This document shows, piece after piece, positions 36,665 to 44,752 of a stretch of 64,000 nt of DNA. Both the position numbers and the translations under genes were made by a program. Source of the DNA: Pseudomonas sp. GCEP-101 (GTDB taxonomy: Bacteria > Pseudomonadota > Gammaproteobacteria > Pseudomonadales > Pseudomonadaceae); assembly GCF_025133575.1 (NCBI RefSeq), contig NZ_CP104011.1:1922001-1986000 (forward strand), in the 5' to 3' direction. Under the pieces are notes generated by a model, which made no database searches, was not told the DNA's origin, and saw only the letters and a list, made by a program, of their open reading frames with translations. How positions within the stretch are numbered: position 1 is the stretch's first letter; every line of letters starts with the position of its first letter.

Positions 36665-36691
36665 AAGACACCGGCACGAGGCCGGTGTCTT
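36665..36691 (-). terminator. Rho-independent terminator of the pnt operon
   Basis: Perfect 11-bp stem AAGACACCGGC/GCCGGTGTCTT with a 5-nt loop, 19 bp after the pntB stop, followed on the minus strand by GCTTTTGC. Confidence 0.85.
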
Positions 36692-36709
36692 GTGGACCAG
36701 TGGTCGTTT

Positions 36710-38146
36710 TTACTCGACTGCCTTGACCATGTCTTCGATGACTTTCTTGGCGTCGCCGAAGACCATCATGGTCTTGTCCAGGTAGAACAGTTCGTTGTCC
36801 AGGCCGGCGTAGCCGCTGGCCATCGAGCGCTTGTTGACGATCACGGTCTTGGCCTTGTAGGCCTCGAGGATCGGCATGCCGGCGATCGGCGACTTCGGAT
36901 CGTTCTTCGCGGCCGGGTTCACCACGTCGTTGGCGCCCAGGACCAGTACCACGTCGGTCTGGCCGAACTCGGAGTTGATGTCTTCCATCTCGAACACCTG
37001 CTCGTAAGGCACTTCGGCCTCGGCCAGCAGGACGTTCATGTGGCCCGGCATACGGCCGGCAACCGGGTGGATGGCGAACTTCACGTTGACGCCGCGGTGG
37101 GTCAGCTTCTCCGCCAGCTCCATCAGCGCGTGCTGGGCACGGGCCACCGCCAGGCCGTAGCCGGGGACGATGATGACGCTGTCGGCGTTGGTCAGCAGGA
37201 AGGAGGCGTCGTCGGCCGAGCCGGATTTCACCGGGCGGGCTTCCTTGGCGCCCGCCGGGCCGCCAGCGTCGGCTTCGGCGCCGAAGCCACCGAGGATGAC
37301 GTTGAAGAACGAGCGGTTCATCGCCTTGCACATGATGTAGGAGAGGATTGCGCCCGAGGAGCCGACCAGGGAGCCGGCGATGATCAGCATCGAGTTGTTC
37401 AGCGAGAAGCCGATACCTGCCGCGGCCCAGCCGGAGTAGGAGTTCAGCATCGACACCACCACCGGCATGTCCGCGCCGCCGATCGGGATGATGATCAGCA
37501 CGCCGAGGATGAACGCCAGGGCCAGCATCACCACGAAGGCAGTCAGGTTGCCGGTGAACATGAACAGCAGGCCCAGGCCCAGGGTGGTCAGGCCCAGCAC
37601 CAGGTTGAGCATGTGCTGGCCGGTGAACTGCACCGGGGCGCCCTGGAACAGGCGGAACTTGTACTTGCCCGACAGCTTGCCGAAGGCGATCACCGAACCG
37701 GAGAAGGTGATGGCGCCGATGGCTGCGCCGAGGAACAGTTCCAGGCGGTTACCGGTGGGGATGGTGTCGCCCAGGTTCTGCACGATGCCCAGCGACTGCG
37801 GCTCGACCACGGCGGCGATGGCGATGAACACGGCGGCCAGGCCGATCATGCTGTGCATGAAGGCGACCAGTTCCGGCATCTTGGTCATCTCGACGCGTTT
37901 GGCCATGATCGAACCGGCGGTGCCGCCGATCAGCAGGCCGACGATCACGTAGACGATGCCGGTGGTGGCGATTTCGCTGCTGATCTTGAACACCAGGCCG
38001 ACGGTGGTCAGCACGGCGATCGCCATGCCGATCATGCCGAACAGGTTGCCGCGGCGCGACGTGGTCGGGTGCGACAGGCCCTTGAGTGCCTGGATGAAGC
38101 AGACCGAGGCGATGAGGTAGAGGAGGGTGACGAGGTTCATGCTCAT
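36710..38146 (-). CDS. pntB: NAD(P) transhydrogenase, beta subunit
   Basis: A 478-residue membrane subunit that, with the two alpha parts, uses the proton gradient to reduce NADP+ with NADH. About eight membrane helices (LVTLLYLIASVCFIQAL to about residue 250) are followed by the NADP-binding domain (VIIVPGYGLAVARAQHALMEL, FAIHPVAGRMPGHMNVLLAEA, VLVLGANDVVNPAA). ATG 38146 has GGAGAAG at good spacing; it begins 1 bp after the pntAB stop. Confidence 0.95.
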   Translation of the reverse strand: MSMNLVTLLYLIASVCFIQALKGLSHPTTSRRGNLFGMIGMAIAVLTTVGLVFKISSEIATTGIVYVIVGLLIGGTAGSIMAKRVEMTKMPELVAFMHSMIGLAAVFIAIAAVVEPQSLGIVQNLGDTIPTGNRLELFLGAAIGAITFSGSVIAFGKLSGKYKFRLFQGAPVQFTGQHMLNLVLGLTTLGLGLLFMFTGNLTAFVVMLALAFILGVLIIIPIGGADMPVVVSMLNSYSGWAAAGIGFSLNNSMLIIAGSLVGSSGAILSYIMCKAMNRSFFNVILGGFGAEADAGGPAGAKEARPVKSGSADDASFLLTNADSVIIVPGYGLAVARAQHALMELAEKLTHRGVNVKFAIHPVAGRMPGHMNVLLAEAEVPYEQVFEMEDINSEFGQTDVVLVLGANDVVNPAAKNDPKSPIAGMPILEAYKAKTVIVNKRSMASGYAGLDNELFYLDKTMMVFGDAKKVIEDMVKAVE

Positions 38147-38147
38147 G

Positions 38148-38462
38148 TCAGTGCTTCTCCGCCTTCGGCGCTTTCTTCTTGAACATTTCCAGCATGCGGC
38201 GGGTGACCAGGAAGCCACCGAACACATTCACGGCGGCCAGGGCCACGGCCAGGGTGCCCATGGCCTTGCCCAGCGGGGTGACGGTCAGGGCGGCGGCCAG
38301 CATGGCGCCGACGATCACGATCGCCGAGATGGCGTTGGTCACCGCCATCAGCGGGGTGTGCAGGGCAGGGGTGACGTTCCAGACCACGTGGTAGCCGACG
38401 TAGATCGCCAGCACGAAGATGATCAGGTTGTAGATGCCGTGGGAGATCAGCATGTCTTCCAT
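38148..38462 (-). CDS. pntAB: NAD(P) transhydrogenase, alpha subunit part 2 (membrane)
   Basis: 104 residues forming three membrane helices ([49 protein letters not shown]) with a Lys-rich cytoplasmic tail. In Pseudomonas the PntA of E. coli is split into PntAA and PntAB; this is the membrane part. It sits between pntAA and pntB, 61 bp after pntAA and 1 bp before pntB. Confidence 0.94.
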   Translation of the reverse strand: MEDMLISHGIYNLIIFVLAIYVGYHVVWNVTPALHTPLMAVTNAISAIVIVGAMLAAALTVTPLGKAMGTLAVALAAVNVFGGFLVTRRMLEMFKKKAPKAEKH

Positions 38463-38523
38463 AGTTTCTCACCGGTCTTCAGGGCCGGACGCGGGGTCCG
38501 GCGCGTTCTTATATAAGAAGGGC

Positions 38524-39642
38524 TCAGCCGTTCTTGCGCACGATCTGGCCGTCGCGGCACATCAGGCACGCGGCGACGATGTCGTCTTCCAGGTTCACCG
38601 TGAAGCCTTCGGCGGTCAGGGTGAGCTTTAGGAAGTCGAGCAGGTTGCGTGCGTAGAGTGCGGAGGCGTCCGCCGGCACCAGCGCGGCCAGGTTGCTCAG
38701 GCCGACGATGGTCACGCCGTGCTTGACCACGACCTGGTCGGCCTCGGTCAGCGGGCAGTTGCCGCCTTGCGATGCCGCGAGGTCGATGACCACCGAACCC
38801 GGCTTCATTTCGGCGACCGTCGCTTCATGCAGCAGGGTCGGCGCCTTGCGGCCCGGAATCAGCGCGGTGGTGATGACGATGTCAGACTGCTTGGCGCGCT
38901 CGTGCACGGCCTTGGCCTGGCGCTCCATCCACGAGGCCGGCATTGGGCGGGCGTAACCGCCCACGCCTTCGGCGCACTCGCGCTCTTCGTCGGTCTCGTA
39001 GGGCACGTCGACGAACTTGGCGCCCAGGGATTCGATCTGCTCCTTCACCGCCGGGCGCACGTCCGACGCCTCGATCACCGCGCCCAGGCGCTTGGCCGTG
39101 GCGATGGCCTGCAGGCCGGCGACGCCGGCACCGAGGATCAGCACGCGAGCGGCCTTAACGGTGCCGGCGGCGGTCATCAGCATGGGCATGAAGCGCGGGT
39201 AGTGATTGGCAGCGAGCATCACGGCCTTGTAGCCGGCGATGTTGGCCTGGGAGGAGAGCACGTCCAGGCTCTGCGCGCGGGAAGTACGCGGCGCGGCCTC
39301 GAGGGCGAAGGCGGTGACGCCGCGTTCGGCCATGCGGGCGATGTTCTCGTTGTTGAAGGGATTGAGCATGCCGATCAGCACGGTACCCGGCTTCATCTGC
39401 GCCAGCTCGCTTTCGCTGGGCGCGACAACCTTCAGCACGAGCTCTGCACCGAACGCATCGGCGGCAGTGCCGATCCTGGCGCCAACGGCCTCATAGGCGG
39501 CGTCCGGCTGGCTGGCGCTGACGCCTGCTCCGCTCTGGATGACGACCTGGTGGCCTTGCCCGATCAGTTTCTTGACCGTCTCCGGCGTTGCTGCGACCCG
39601 CGTCTCACCGGCTTGGGTCTCGAGGGGTACACCGATCTGCAC
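38524..39642 (-). CDS. pntAA: NAD(P) transhydrogenase, alpha subunit part 1 (NAD-binding)
   Basis: A 372-residue soluble part that binds NAD(H) and works with PntAB and PntB. It begins MQIGVPLETQAGETRVAATPETVKKL and has the dinucleotide motif VLILGAGVAGLQAIATAKRLGA plus SDVRPAVKEQIESLGA and the alanine-dehydrogenase-like fold. Start GTG 39642 was chosen because AGGAG lies 8 nt upstream; a TTG at 39648 is too near it. First gene of the operon. Confidence 0.92.
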   Translation of the reverse strand: MQIGVPLETQAGETRVAATPETVKKLIGQGHQVVIQSGAGVSASQPDAAYEAVGARIGTAADAFGAELVLKVVAPSESELAQMKPGTVLIGMLNPFNNENIARMAERGVTAFALEAAPRTSRAQSLDVLSSQANIAGYKAVMLAANHYPRFMPMLMTAAGTVKAARVLILGAGVAGLQAIATAKRLGAVIEASDVRPAVKEQIESLGAKFVDVPYETDEERECAEGVGGYARPMPASWMERQAKAVHERAKQSDIVITTALIPGRKAPTLLHEATVAEMKPGSVVIDLAASQGGNCPLTEADQVVVKHGVTIVGLSNLAALVPADASALYARNLLDFLKLTLTAEGFTVNLEDDIVAACLMCRDGQIVRKNG

Positions 39643-40195
39643 TCGCAAATCTCCTGCGTGATCCTGGATTGTCCGGGCTACTGCGTTGGCGACCCGGGTT
39701 ATCGAACTGGCAACGGTCTAATTGTTATTGTGTGACCGGGTGTGACCCGGCAGCCGCGGCATTGTGCAATCGAACCTGGAGGGCAGCAAGAAGTTCTGGA
39801 GTGGTACGAAGCGATAACTACAAGTCACGTTCAGACCCGCAGTTTTCCGGTCGCCACCCAGGCCGCGTGAGCCCTGGCGTTTAGCCTAATTGCCTATTGT
39901 GACCGGAAGGAAATGTCATCCTCGCCGTGAATGACCACCCATCAGAGGCTCCCCATGCCCGCCGAAAGGCCCAGTAATCCTGCAACAGGCTCAGGCATAG
40001 GTGTTAATTAATGTTTCTAATATGGAGTATGAGTCATTCCTGATGCCTGTCATTGCGTAGCAGATTTTTTACATTGACTACAGGGTCAGGAAAATCCGCA
40101 AAACGCTTCAAGGCCGCATGCGACGCGGGGCCAGGGGCGAGGGTGGCGGTGGGGCAGAGGGCTCGCCCTTGCAAGGAAGCGCGGCAATGGCGCAG
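39643..40195. other. intergenic stretch with the pnt promoter and a small palindrome
   Basis: No gene seen in this roughly 550-bp gap. It contains CCGGGTGTGACCCGG (39736-39750), a perfect 6-bp-arm palindrome about 100 bp upstream of pntAA, overlapping a TGTGACC direct repeat, which may be an operator. The segment around 39999-40080 is AT-rich (TGTTAATTAATG, TTTTTTACATTG). Short open frames here lack ribosome binding sites. Confidence 0.4.
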
Positions 40196-40230
40196 AAAAA
40201 ACAACGGCCACCGTTGTCGGGTGGCCGTCA
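40196..40230 (-). terminator. Rho-independent terminator of the cytochrome oxidase assembly operon
   Basis: Stem ACGGCCAC/GTGGCCGT (40204-40211 with 40221-40228), followed on the minus strand by TTGTTTTTTC, 24 bp after the SCO gene stop. Confidence 0.85.
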
Positions 40231-40253
40231 GGGGTGAGACACGGTGTCGCGGA

Positions 40254-40889
40254 TCAGGGGTTGGCGCCGATCACGCCGGGGAGTTGAGCGGCCAGCTTGT
40301 CGTTGTGCAGCGGGGCGCGGATGAAGCCGTGCTGGGTGTTGTCCGGGCCGATGATGACGAGATTGCCGCTGTGGTCGACGGTGTAGTTGGGCTTGCTGGT
40401 ATCCGCCGGGATGTAGGGGATGCTCATGGCGTTGGCGAGCTTCTGCACGTTCTCTTCCGAGCCGGTGATGCCCTTGAAGCCGGCATTGAAGAAGCCGAGG
40501 TATTCCTTGATGCGCGGCGCGGTATCGCGGTGCGGGTCGACGCTGACGAACACCACCTGCAGGTTCTTCGCCACGTCCGGCGGCAGCTTGGTCTGCAGTT
40601 CGCGCAGTTGGGCCAGGGTGGTGGGGCAGACATCCGGGCAGAAGGTGTAGCCGAAGAACAGCAGGGACCATTTGTCCTTCAGGCTGGCGGTCTGGAACGG
40701 CTGGCCGTCCTGGTCGGTGAAGGTGAGGTCGGGGACGCTGCGGGTCTGCGGCAGGATGACGATGCCGGCGTCGAGCAGCACGGTCGGGTCGAGCTGGTGA
40801 CGCTGGTTGAGCACCTTCTGCACGGTTAGGCCGAGGATCAGGGCGACGATGGCGACGAGGATGAAGACGGTCTTGTTGACTCGGGACAT
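40254..40889 (-). CDS. SCO1/SenC-family copper chaperone
   Basis: 211 residues. An N-terminal membrane anchor (FILVAIVALILGLTV) is followed by a thioredoxin-like domain with the copper motif C84-x3-C88 (GYTFCPDVCPTT) and the conserved H173 (VDHSGNLVII). SCO proteins deliver or reduce copper at the CuA site of cytochrome oxidase subunit II. Last gene of the assembly group ctaA-ctaB-sco; corresponds by position to PA0114. Confidence 0.93.
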   Translation of the reverse strand: MSRVNKTVFILVAIVALILGLTVQKVLNQRHQLDPTVLLDAGIVILPQTRSVPDLTFTDQDGQPFQTASLKDKWSLLFFGYTFCPDVCPTTLAQLRELQTKLPPDVAKNLQVVFVSVDPHRDTAPRIKEYLGFFNAGFKGITGSEENVQKLANAMSIPYIPADTSKPNYTVDHSGNLVIIGPDNTQHGFIRAPLHNDKLAAQLPGVIGANP

Positions 40890-40930
40890 GGGGTTCTCGT
40901 GGGTCGGGACGTCTGGAATGAAGCAGAGAT

Positions 40931-40978
40931 GTTCGCGAGCACGCTCGCTCCTACAGGGCGCCTGGTAGGAGCGAGCGT
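40931..40978. repeat. close REP inverted pair, GAGCACGCTCG variant
   Basis: GTTCGCGAGCACGCTCGCTC faces a complementary copy only about 10 bp away. Both arms carry CACGC/GCGTG instead of the usual CAAGC/GCTTG, so they changed in concert. It separates ctaB from the SCO gene. Confidence 0.8.
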
Positions 40979-40990
40979 GCTCGCGGACCC

Positions 40991-41893
40991 TCAGTAGTTC
41001 AGGTGCAGCGGCAGGTAGTGGTCCACCAGCAGCGCGATGAACAGCAGGAACAGGTAGGCGATAGAGTACTTGAAGGTCCTGATCGCCGCATGGGGTCGGC
41101 TGCCGCAGTAGAGCGCCCAGGCCCAGTCGAGGAAGCGCGCACCAAGCGCCAGCGCGGCGAGCAGGTAGACCAGCCCGGCCATGTGGATGGCGAAGGGCAT
41201 CAGGGTCACGGCGAACAGCACCAGGGTGTAGAGCAGGATGTGCAGCCTGGTGTAGTGCTCGCCGTGGGTCACCGGCAGCATCGGAATGTCGGCCTTGGCG
41301 TACTCGTCCTTGCGGTGTAGGCACAGCGCCCAGAAGTGCGGAGGGGTCCAGGCGAAGATGATCAGCACCAGCAGCAGCGGTTCGGCGGAGACCTGTCCGG
41401 TCACGGCGACCCAGCCCAGCAGCGGCGGGGCAGCGCCAGCGAGTCCGCCGATGACGATGTTCTGCGGCGTGGCGCGCTTGAGGAAGCCGGTGTAGAGCGC
41501 CGCGTAACCCAGCAGCGAAGCCAGGGTCAGCCAGGCCGTGAGCTCATTGGTGAACACCAGCAGCACTGCCATCCCGGCCACCGACAGCAGCATGGCGAAG
41601 CCCAGCGCGACGGGAGGCGAGACCCGTCCCTCGGCCAGCGGACGTTTGTGGGTGCGCGCCATGATCGAGTCGATGCGCCGGTCCACCACGTGGTTCACCG
41701 CCGCCGCGCCCCCGGCGCACAGGCCGATGCCGAGGTTGCCGAAGACCAGCACCTGCCAGGGCACGCCGGCCTTGGTCGCGAGCAGCATGCCGATCAGCGA
41801 GGTGATCAGCATGAGCAGCACGACCTTGGGTTTGGTCAGTTCGAGCAGGTCGCGCCAGCTGGCGTGGCTGGAAGTGCTGATGACGCTGGCCAT
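40991..41893 (-). CDS. ctaB: protohaem IX farnesyltransferase (haem O synthase)
   Basis: A 300-residue UbiA-family membrane enzyme that adds the farnesyl group to haem b. Motifs: LTKPKVVLLMLITSLIG, NHVVDRRIDSIMARTHKRPLAEG (the Asp-rich N/D-x-x-x-D site), and the second Asp region LHRKDEYAKADIPMLPV. About eight to nine helices. Start ATG 41893 has AGGAGA 7 nt upstream; ATG 41899 is too close. Haem O goes to CtaA, encoded just upstream. Confidence 0.95.
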   Translation of the reverse strand: MASVISTSSHASWRDLLELTKPKVVLLMLITSLIGMLLATKAGVPWQVLVFGNLGIGLCAGGAAAVNHVVDRRIDSIMARTHKRPLAEGRVSPPVALGFAMLLSVAGMAVLLVFTNELTAWLTLASLLGYAALYTGFLKRATPQNIVIGGLAGAAPPLLGWVAVTGQVSAEPLLLVLIIFAWTPPHFWALCLHRKDEYAKADIPMLPVTHGEHYTRLHILLYTLVLFAVTLMPFAIHMAGLVYLLAALALGARFLDWAWALYCGSRPHAAIRTFKYSIAYLFLLFIALLVDHYLPLHLNY

Positions 41894-41966
41894 GGGCATT
41901 TCTCCTGACGTCTTCTAGTGGGACCGGCGCGCCGCGGCGCCGGCCATCGAGCTCAAGCGTGCAGAT

Positions 41967-43040
41967 TCATCCCTGCGAGGGGTAAGCCACCGGGCGCTCC
42001 AGGGCGTCCAGGGCCATCGGGCTGCTGGCGGGCAGTTCGACGTGTTTTGCCGCGGGTGCGCGCACCCGGTAGTTCACCAACACCAGCATCAGCAGCAGGA
42101 AGGCGCCGCCGCCGTTGTGCGCCACCGCCACCGGGAGCGGCAGGTGCAGCAGCACGTTGCTGATGCCCAGGCCGACCTGGAAGGACAGCCCCAGCAGCAT
42201 CAGTGCGGTAATGCCGATCAGGCCATGGCGCTGGAGGTTCCAGGCCAGCAGCAGGATCACCGCGGTCACGCCCAGCGCGCCCATGCGGTGAGTCATGTGG
42301 ATGGCCGTGCGGGCGTCGCTGTCGAGCTGGCCGCCCAGGTAGTTGGGGCCGATGTGCTGGGTGAGGTGGAAGCCGTTGGCGAAGTCCATGTCCGGCCACC
42401 ACTGTCCATGGCACATCGGCAGGTCGATGCAGGCGACCGCCGCGTAGTTGCTGCTGACCCAGCCGCCGAGGGCGATCTGCCCGATCACCATCAGCAGCGC
42501 CAGTGCTGCCAGGGCGCGCAGCTTCGACGGCAGTTGCAGCGGGGCGAAGGCGCCGGACAGGCGCAGGCTGAGCAGGAACAGCAGCGACAGCGTGGTGAAG
42601 CCGCCGAGCAGGTGCGCAGTGACGACCTGCGGCCAGAGCTTGAGGGTGACCGTCCACATGCCGAACGCCGCCTGGGCGATCACCACCGCGAGCAGCAGCA
42701 GCGGCAGACGCAGCGGTTGGCCGTCGCGGCCGCGCCGCCGCAGCGCGTGCACCGCAAGCCCGAGGATCAGCAGGCCGAGGCTGCCGGCGAAGTAGCGATG
42801 GATCATCTCGTTCCAGCCCTTCTGCGCCTCCACCGGCGAGTCGGGGAAATGCATCTCGGCATGGGCCAGCTGCGCCTCGTTCAGCGGTACGTGGGCGAAG
42901 CCGTAGCAGCCGGGCCAGTCCGGGCAGCCGAGGCCGGCGTGGGTCAGGCGCGTGTAGGCGCCCAGCAGGATCACCACGAAGGCCAGCGCCGTGGCGAGCA
43001 CGGCGAGGTAGAAGGCGGGTTTGCGTCTTGCCTGGATCAT
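41967..43040 (-). CDS. ctaA: haem A synthase (COX15/CtaA)
   Basis: A 357-residue membrane protein with eight helices. The Cys pair LGCPDWPGCYGF and the haem-ligand His regions WNEMIHRYFAGSLG, QVVTAHLLGGF, HMTHRMGALG and VAHNGGG are all present. It oxidises the C8 methyl of haem O to a formyl group, giving haem A for subunit I. CGGGAG is upstream of ATG 43040. It is followed by ctaB 73 bp later. Confidence 0.94.
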   Translation of the reverse strand: MIQARRKPAFYLAVLATALAFVVILLGAYTRLTHAGLGCPDWPGCYGFAHVPLNEAQLAHAEMHFPDSPVEAQKGWNEMIHRYFAGSLGLLILGLAVHALRRRGRDGQPLRLPLLLLAVVIAQAAFGMWTVTLKLWPQVVTAHLLGGFTTLSLLFLLSLRLSGAFAPLQLPSKLRALAALALLMVIGQIALGGWVSSNYAAVACIDLPMCHGQWWPDMDFANGFHLTQHIGPNYLGGQLDSDARTAIHMTHRMGALGVTAVILLLAWNLQRHGLIGITALMLLGLSFQVGLGISNVLLHLPLPVAVAHNGGGAFLLLMLVLVNYRVRAPAAKHVELPASSPMALDALERPVAYPSQG

Positions 43041-43086
43041 CCGTCGCTCCCGATCTTGTTGTTGTCGTGGGCTGGCGAGAAAGGCG

Positions 43087-43650
43087 TCAACCGATGTTCG
43101 ACAGCTTGAGCAGCAACTGCAGGTCCTTGAGGATCGACTTGCCGTCGGCCTTGGCGTCGTAGCGCAGCACCAGGTTGCCGTGGGGGTCGACGATCCACAG
43201 CTGCGGCTGCGCGCCGGTGTGCTGGTTGGGCGCCAGGCCCAGGCGCTGCAGGCGCGGGTAGTCCTTGTCGAGCAGACCGGTGAAGTCGGCCGGCAGCGGC
43301 TTGGCGAAGGCGAGCACGTGTTCGGCGCGGCTGGCCTCGCGGCCCAGGCCGATGTTGATCTGGCGCGCCAGGTAGACCAGTTGCTGGCAGTCACTGGCGC
43401 AGGCGTCCGGCGCGGTCACCAGCAGTTGCCACCGGTCGCTGGCCTTGTCGTCCTGCACGCCGAGGTCCGCCGGCGTCTGCCCGGTGGCAATCAGGTCGCC
43501 GTGGTAGCTGCGGCCTTCCGGCACCCAGAACTGCAGTTTGTACATGGCGGTGGCGAGCAGCATCGGCCCCAGCACCATGCCGAGGATCAGCAGCAGTTGC
43601 ACGCGGCCGCGGCGGCGGGCGGTGGAGTCAGGCAGGGTCATGGCGGTCAT
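43087..43650 (-). CDS. membrane-anchored SCO/thioredoxin-like protein of the cox locus
   Basis: 187 residues: one membrane helix (about 18-37), then a periplasmic domain with C84-x3-C88 (PDACASDCQQL) in the position of the SCO copper motif and a closing strand QLWIVDPHGNLVLRYD. It lacks the SCO Tyr-Thr-Phe motif before the first Cys. It corresponds by position to PA0111, usually called a hypothetical or cytochrome oxidase assembly transmembrane protein. The start overlaps the SURF1 stop by 23 bp; an alternative ATG is at 43641. Confidence 0.8.
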   Translation of the reverse strand: MTAMTLPDSTARRRGRVQLLLILGMVLGPMLLATAMYKLQFWVPEGRSYHGDLIATGQTPADLGVQDDKASDRWQLLVTAPDACASDCQQLVYLARQINIGLGREASRAEHVLAFAKPLPADFTGLLDKDYPRLQRLGLAPNQHTGAQPQLWIVDPHGNLVLRYDAKADGKSILKDLQLLLKLSNIG

Positions 43651-44392
43651 GGTCGAGGGTCTCCCGTGCGCGACGGATGCCGAGGTAGAGGTAGAGGGCG
43701 GACAGCGCGATGGCCAGGGCGAACCACTGCACGGCGTAGCCGACGTGGCGCTCCGGCGGCATGGCGACGATCGCCCAGTCGGTGTCGAAGGCGGCGTCGC
43801 CCGGCTCCAGGCGGATTTCCAGCGGGCTGCCTTCGCGGCCGAGCTGGTCCCACAGGAACGGCGCATCCACCTCGGTGATCAGCCGCGGCCAGCTGGCCAG
43901 AGGGGGGCTCTGACCGGGGGCGGACGGAACGTAGGTCCAGGCGTCCAGCAGCAGGTCGTGAGTGGGTGTCTCGATCTTCGGCGGCACGCGGCGATCGGGC
44001 CAGGGCACCCAGCCGCGATTGACCAGCAGCCACTGGTGGCCGACGCGGTCGAAGAAGGGTTGCAGCACCTCGACGCCGGCCTGGCCGTTGCGGGTGCGGT
44101 TGTCGAGCAGGGCGGTGTGTTCGGCGTCGAGCTGGCCTTGCAGGCGCACGCGCACGTAGCTGCGTGGCGGCTGGCGTTCGAGCTCGGCGATGCTGATCGG
44201 GTCCTGCTGGCGCTGCGCTTCGGCGGCGGCGAGCAGGGTGCGCTTTTCCGCGGCGCGGGATAGTTGCCAGAAGCCCAGGCCGATCAGCACCGGCAGCAGG
44301 GCGAGGACCACCAGGGTCGGCGCGATGCCGGGCCGGAAGGCGCGGGTGGCGCGGCCCGGACTGTGATCAGATGCGTGCTGGCTATACTGCAA
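43628..44392 (-). CDS. SURF1-family cytochrome oxidase assembly protein
   Basis: 254 residues with the SURF1 layout: N-terminal helix (TLVVLALLPVLIGLGFWQLSRAAEK), periplasmic domain with VLLVNRGWVPW-like VNRGWVPWPDRR, and C-terminal helix HVGYAVQWFALAIALSALYLYLGIRR. SURF1 helps insert haem A into subunit I. The only start is TTG at 44392 behind GGGG; no ATG or GTG gives the full first helix. The divergent DUF2909 gene starts 44 bp away. Confidence 0.9.
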   Translation of the reverse strand: MQYSQHASDHSPGRATRAFRPGIAPTLVVLALLPVLIGLGFWQLSRAAEKRTLLAAAEAQRQQDPISIAELERQPPRSYVRVRLQGQLDAEHTALLDNRTRNGQAGVEVLQPFFDRVGHQWLLVNRGWVPWPDRRVPPKIETPTHDLLLDAWTYVPSAPGQSPPLASWPRLITEVDAPFLWDQLGREGSPLEIRLEPGDAAFDTDWAIVAMPPERHVGYAVQWFALAIALSALYLYLGIRRARETLDHDRHDPA

Positions 44393-44436
44393 GACATCCC
44401 CCTCAACCCCAGTCCCCTGCGGACAGGAGGCCGGTA

Positions 44437-44646
44437 GTGCTCAAAGCTGCGATCGTTCTGTTGTTGCTGGCGACCGTCGTCAGCCTGTTCAGTGGCCTGT
44501 TCTTCCTGGTCAAGGACGAGGGCCATGGTTCGCGGGTGGTCAACGCACTGACCGTGCGGGTCACCCTTGCCGCCCTGACACTCGCTCTCATCGCCTGGGG
44601 CTTCTTCAGCGGCCAACTCGGCAGCTCGGCCCCCTGGCATTTCTAG
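44437..44646 (+). CDS. DUF2909 twin-transmembrane protein
   Basis: 69 residues with two hydrophobic segments (AAIVLLLLATVVSLFSGLFFLV and TLAALTLALIAWGFFSGQL) separated by KDEGHGSRVVNALTVRV, as in DUF2909 proteins found beside cytochrome oxidase genes. GTG 44437 has AGGAGG about 6 nt upstream. The only plus-strand gene inside the cox locus; corresponds to PA0109. Function unknown. Confidence 0.85.
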   Translation: MLKAAIVLLLLATVVSLFSGLFFLVKDEGHGSRVVNALTVRVTLAALTLALIAWGFFSGQLGSSAPWHF

Positions 44647-44661
44647 TTCCGCATTGCTCTT

Positions 44662-44740
44662 CGTAGGAGCGAGCTTGCTCGCGAATCTTTATCCCTGACG
44701 CAATGGCTTCAGGCGGTTCGCGAGCAAGCTCGCTCCTACA
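44662..44740. repeat. REP inverted pair
   Basis: Two facing copies of the GGAGCGAGCTTGCTCGCGAA core, about 30 bp apart, between the convergent DUF2909 and coxC stops. Confidence 0.85.
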
Positions 44741-44752
44741 GGGTGAGCGCCC

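Noticed and set aside
35025-37331. A 768-codon minus-strand frame as one fusion of pntB-region sequence and CoA-transferase
   Set aside because: Upstream of ATG 36521 the frame crosses a terminator and reads pntB out of frame; family alignment begins at MFRDRVRM.
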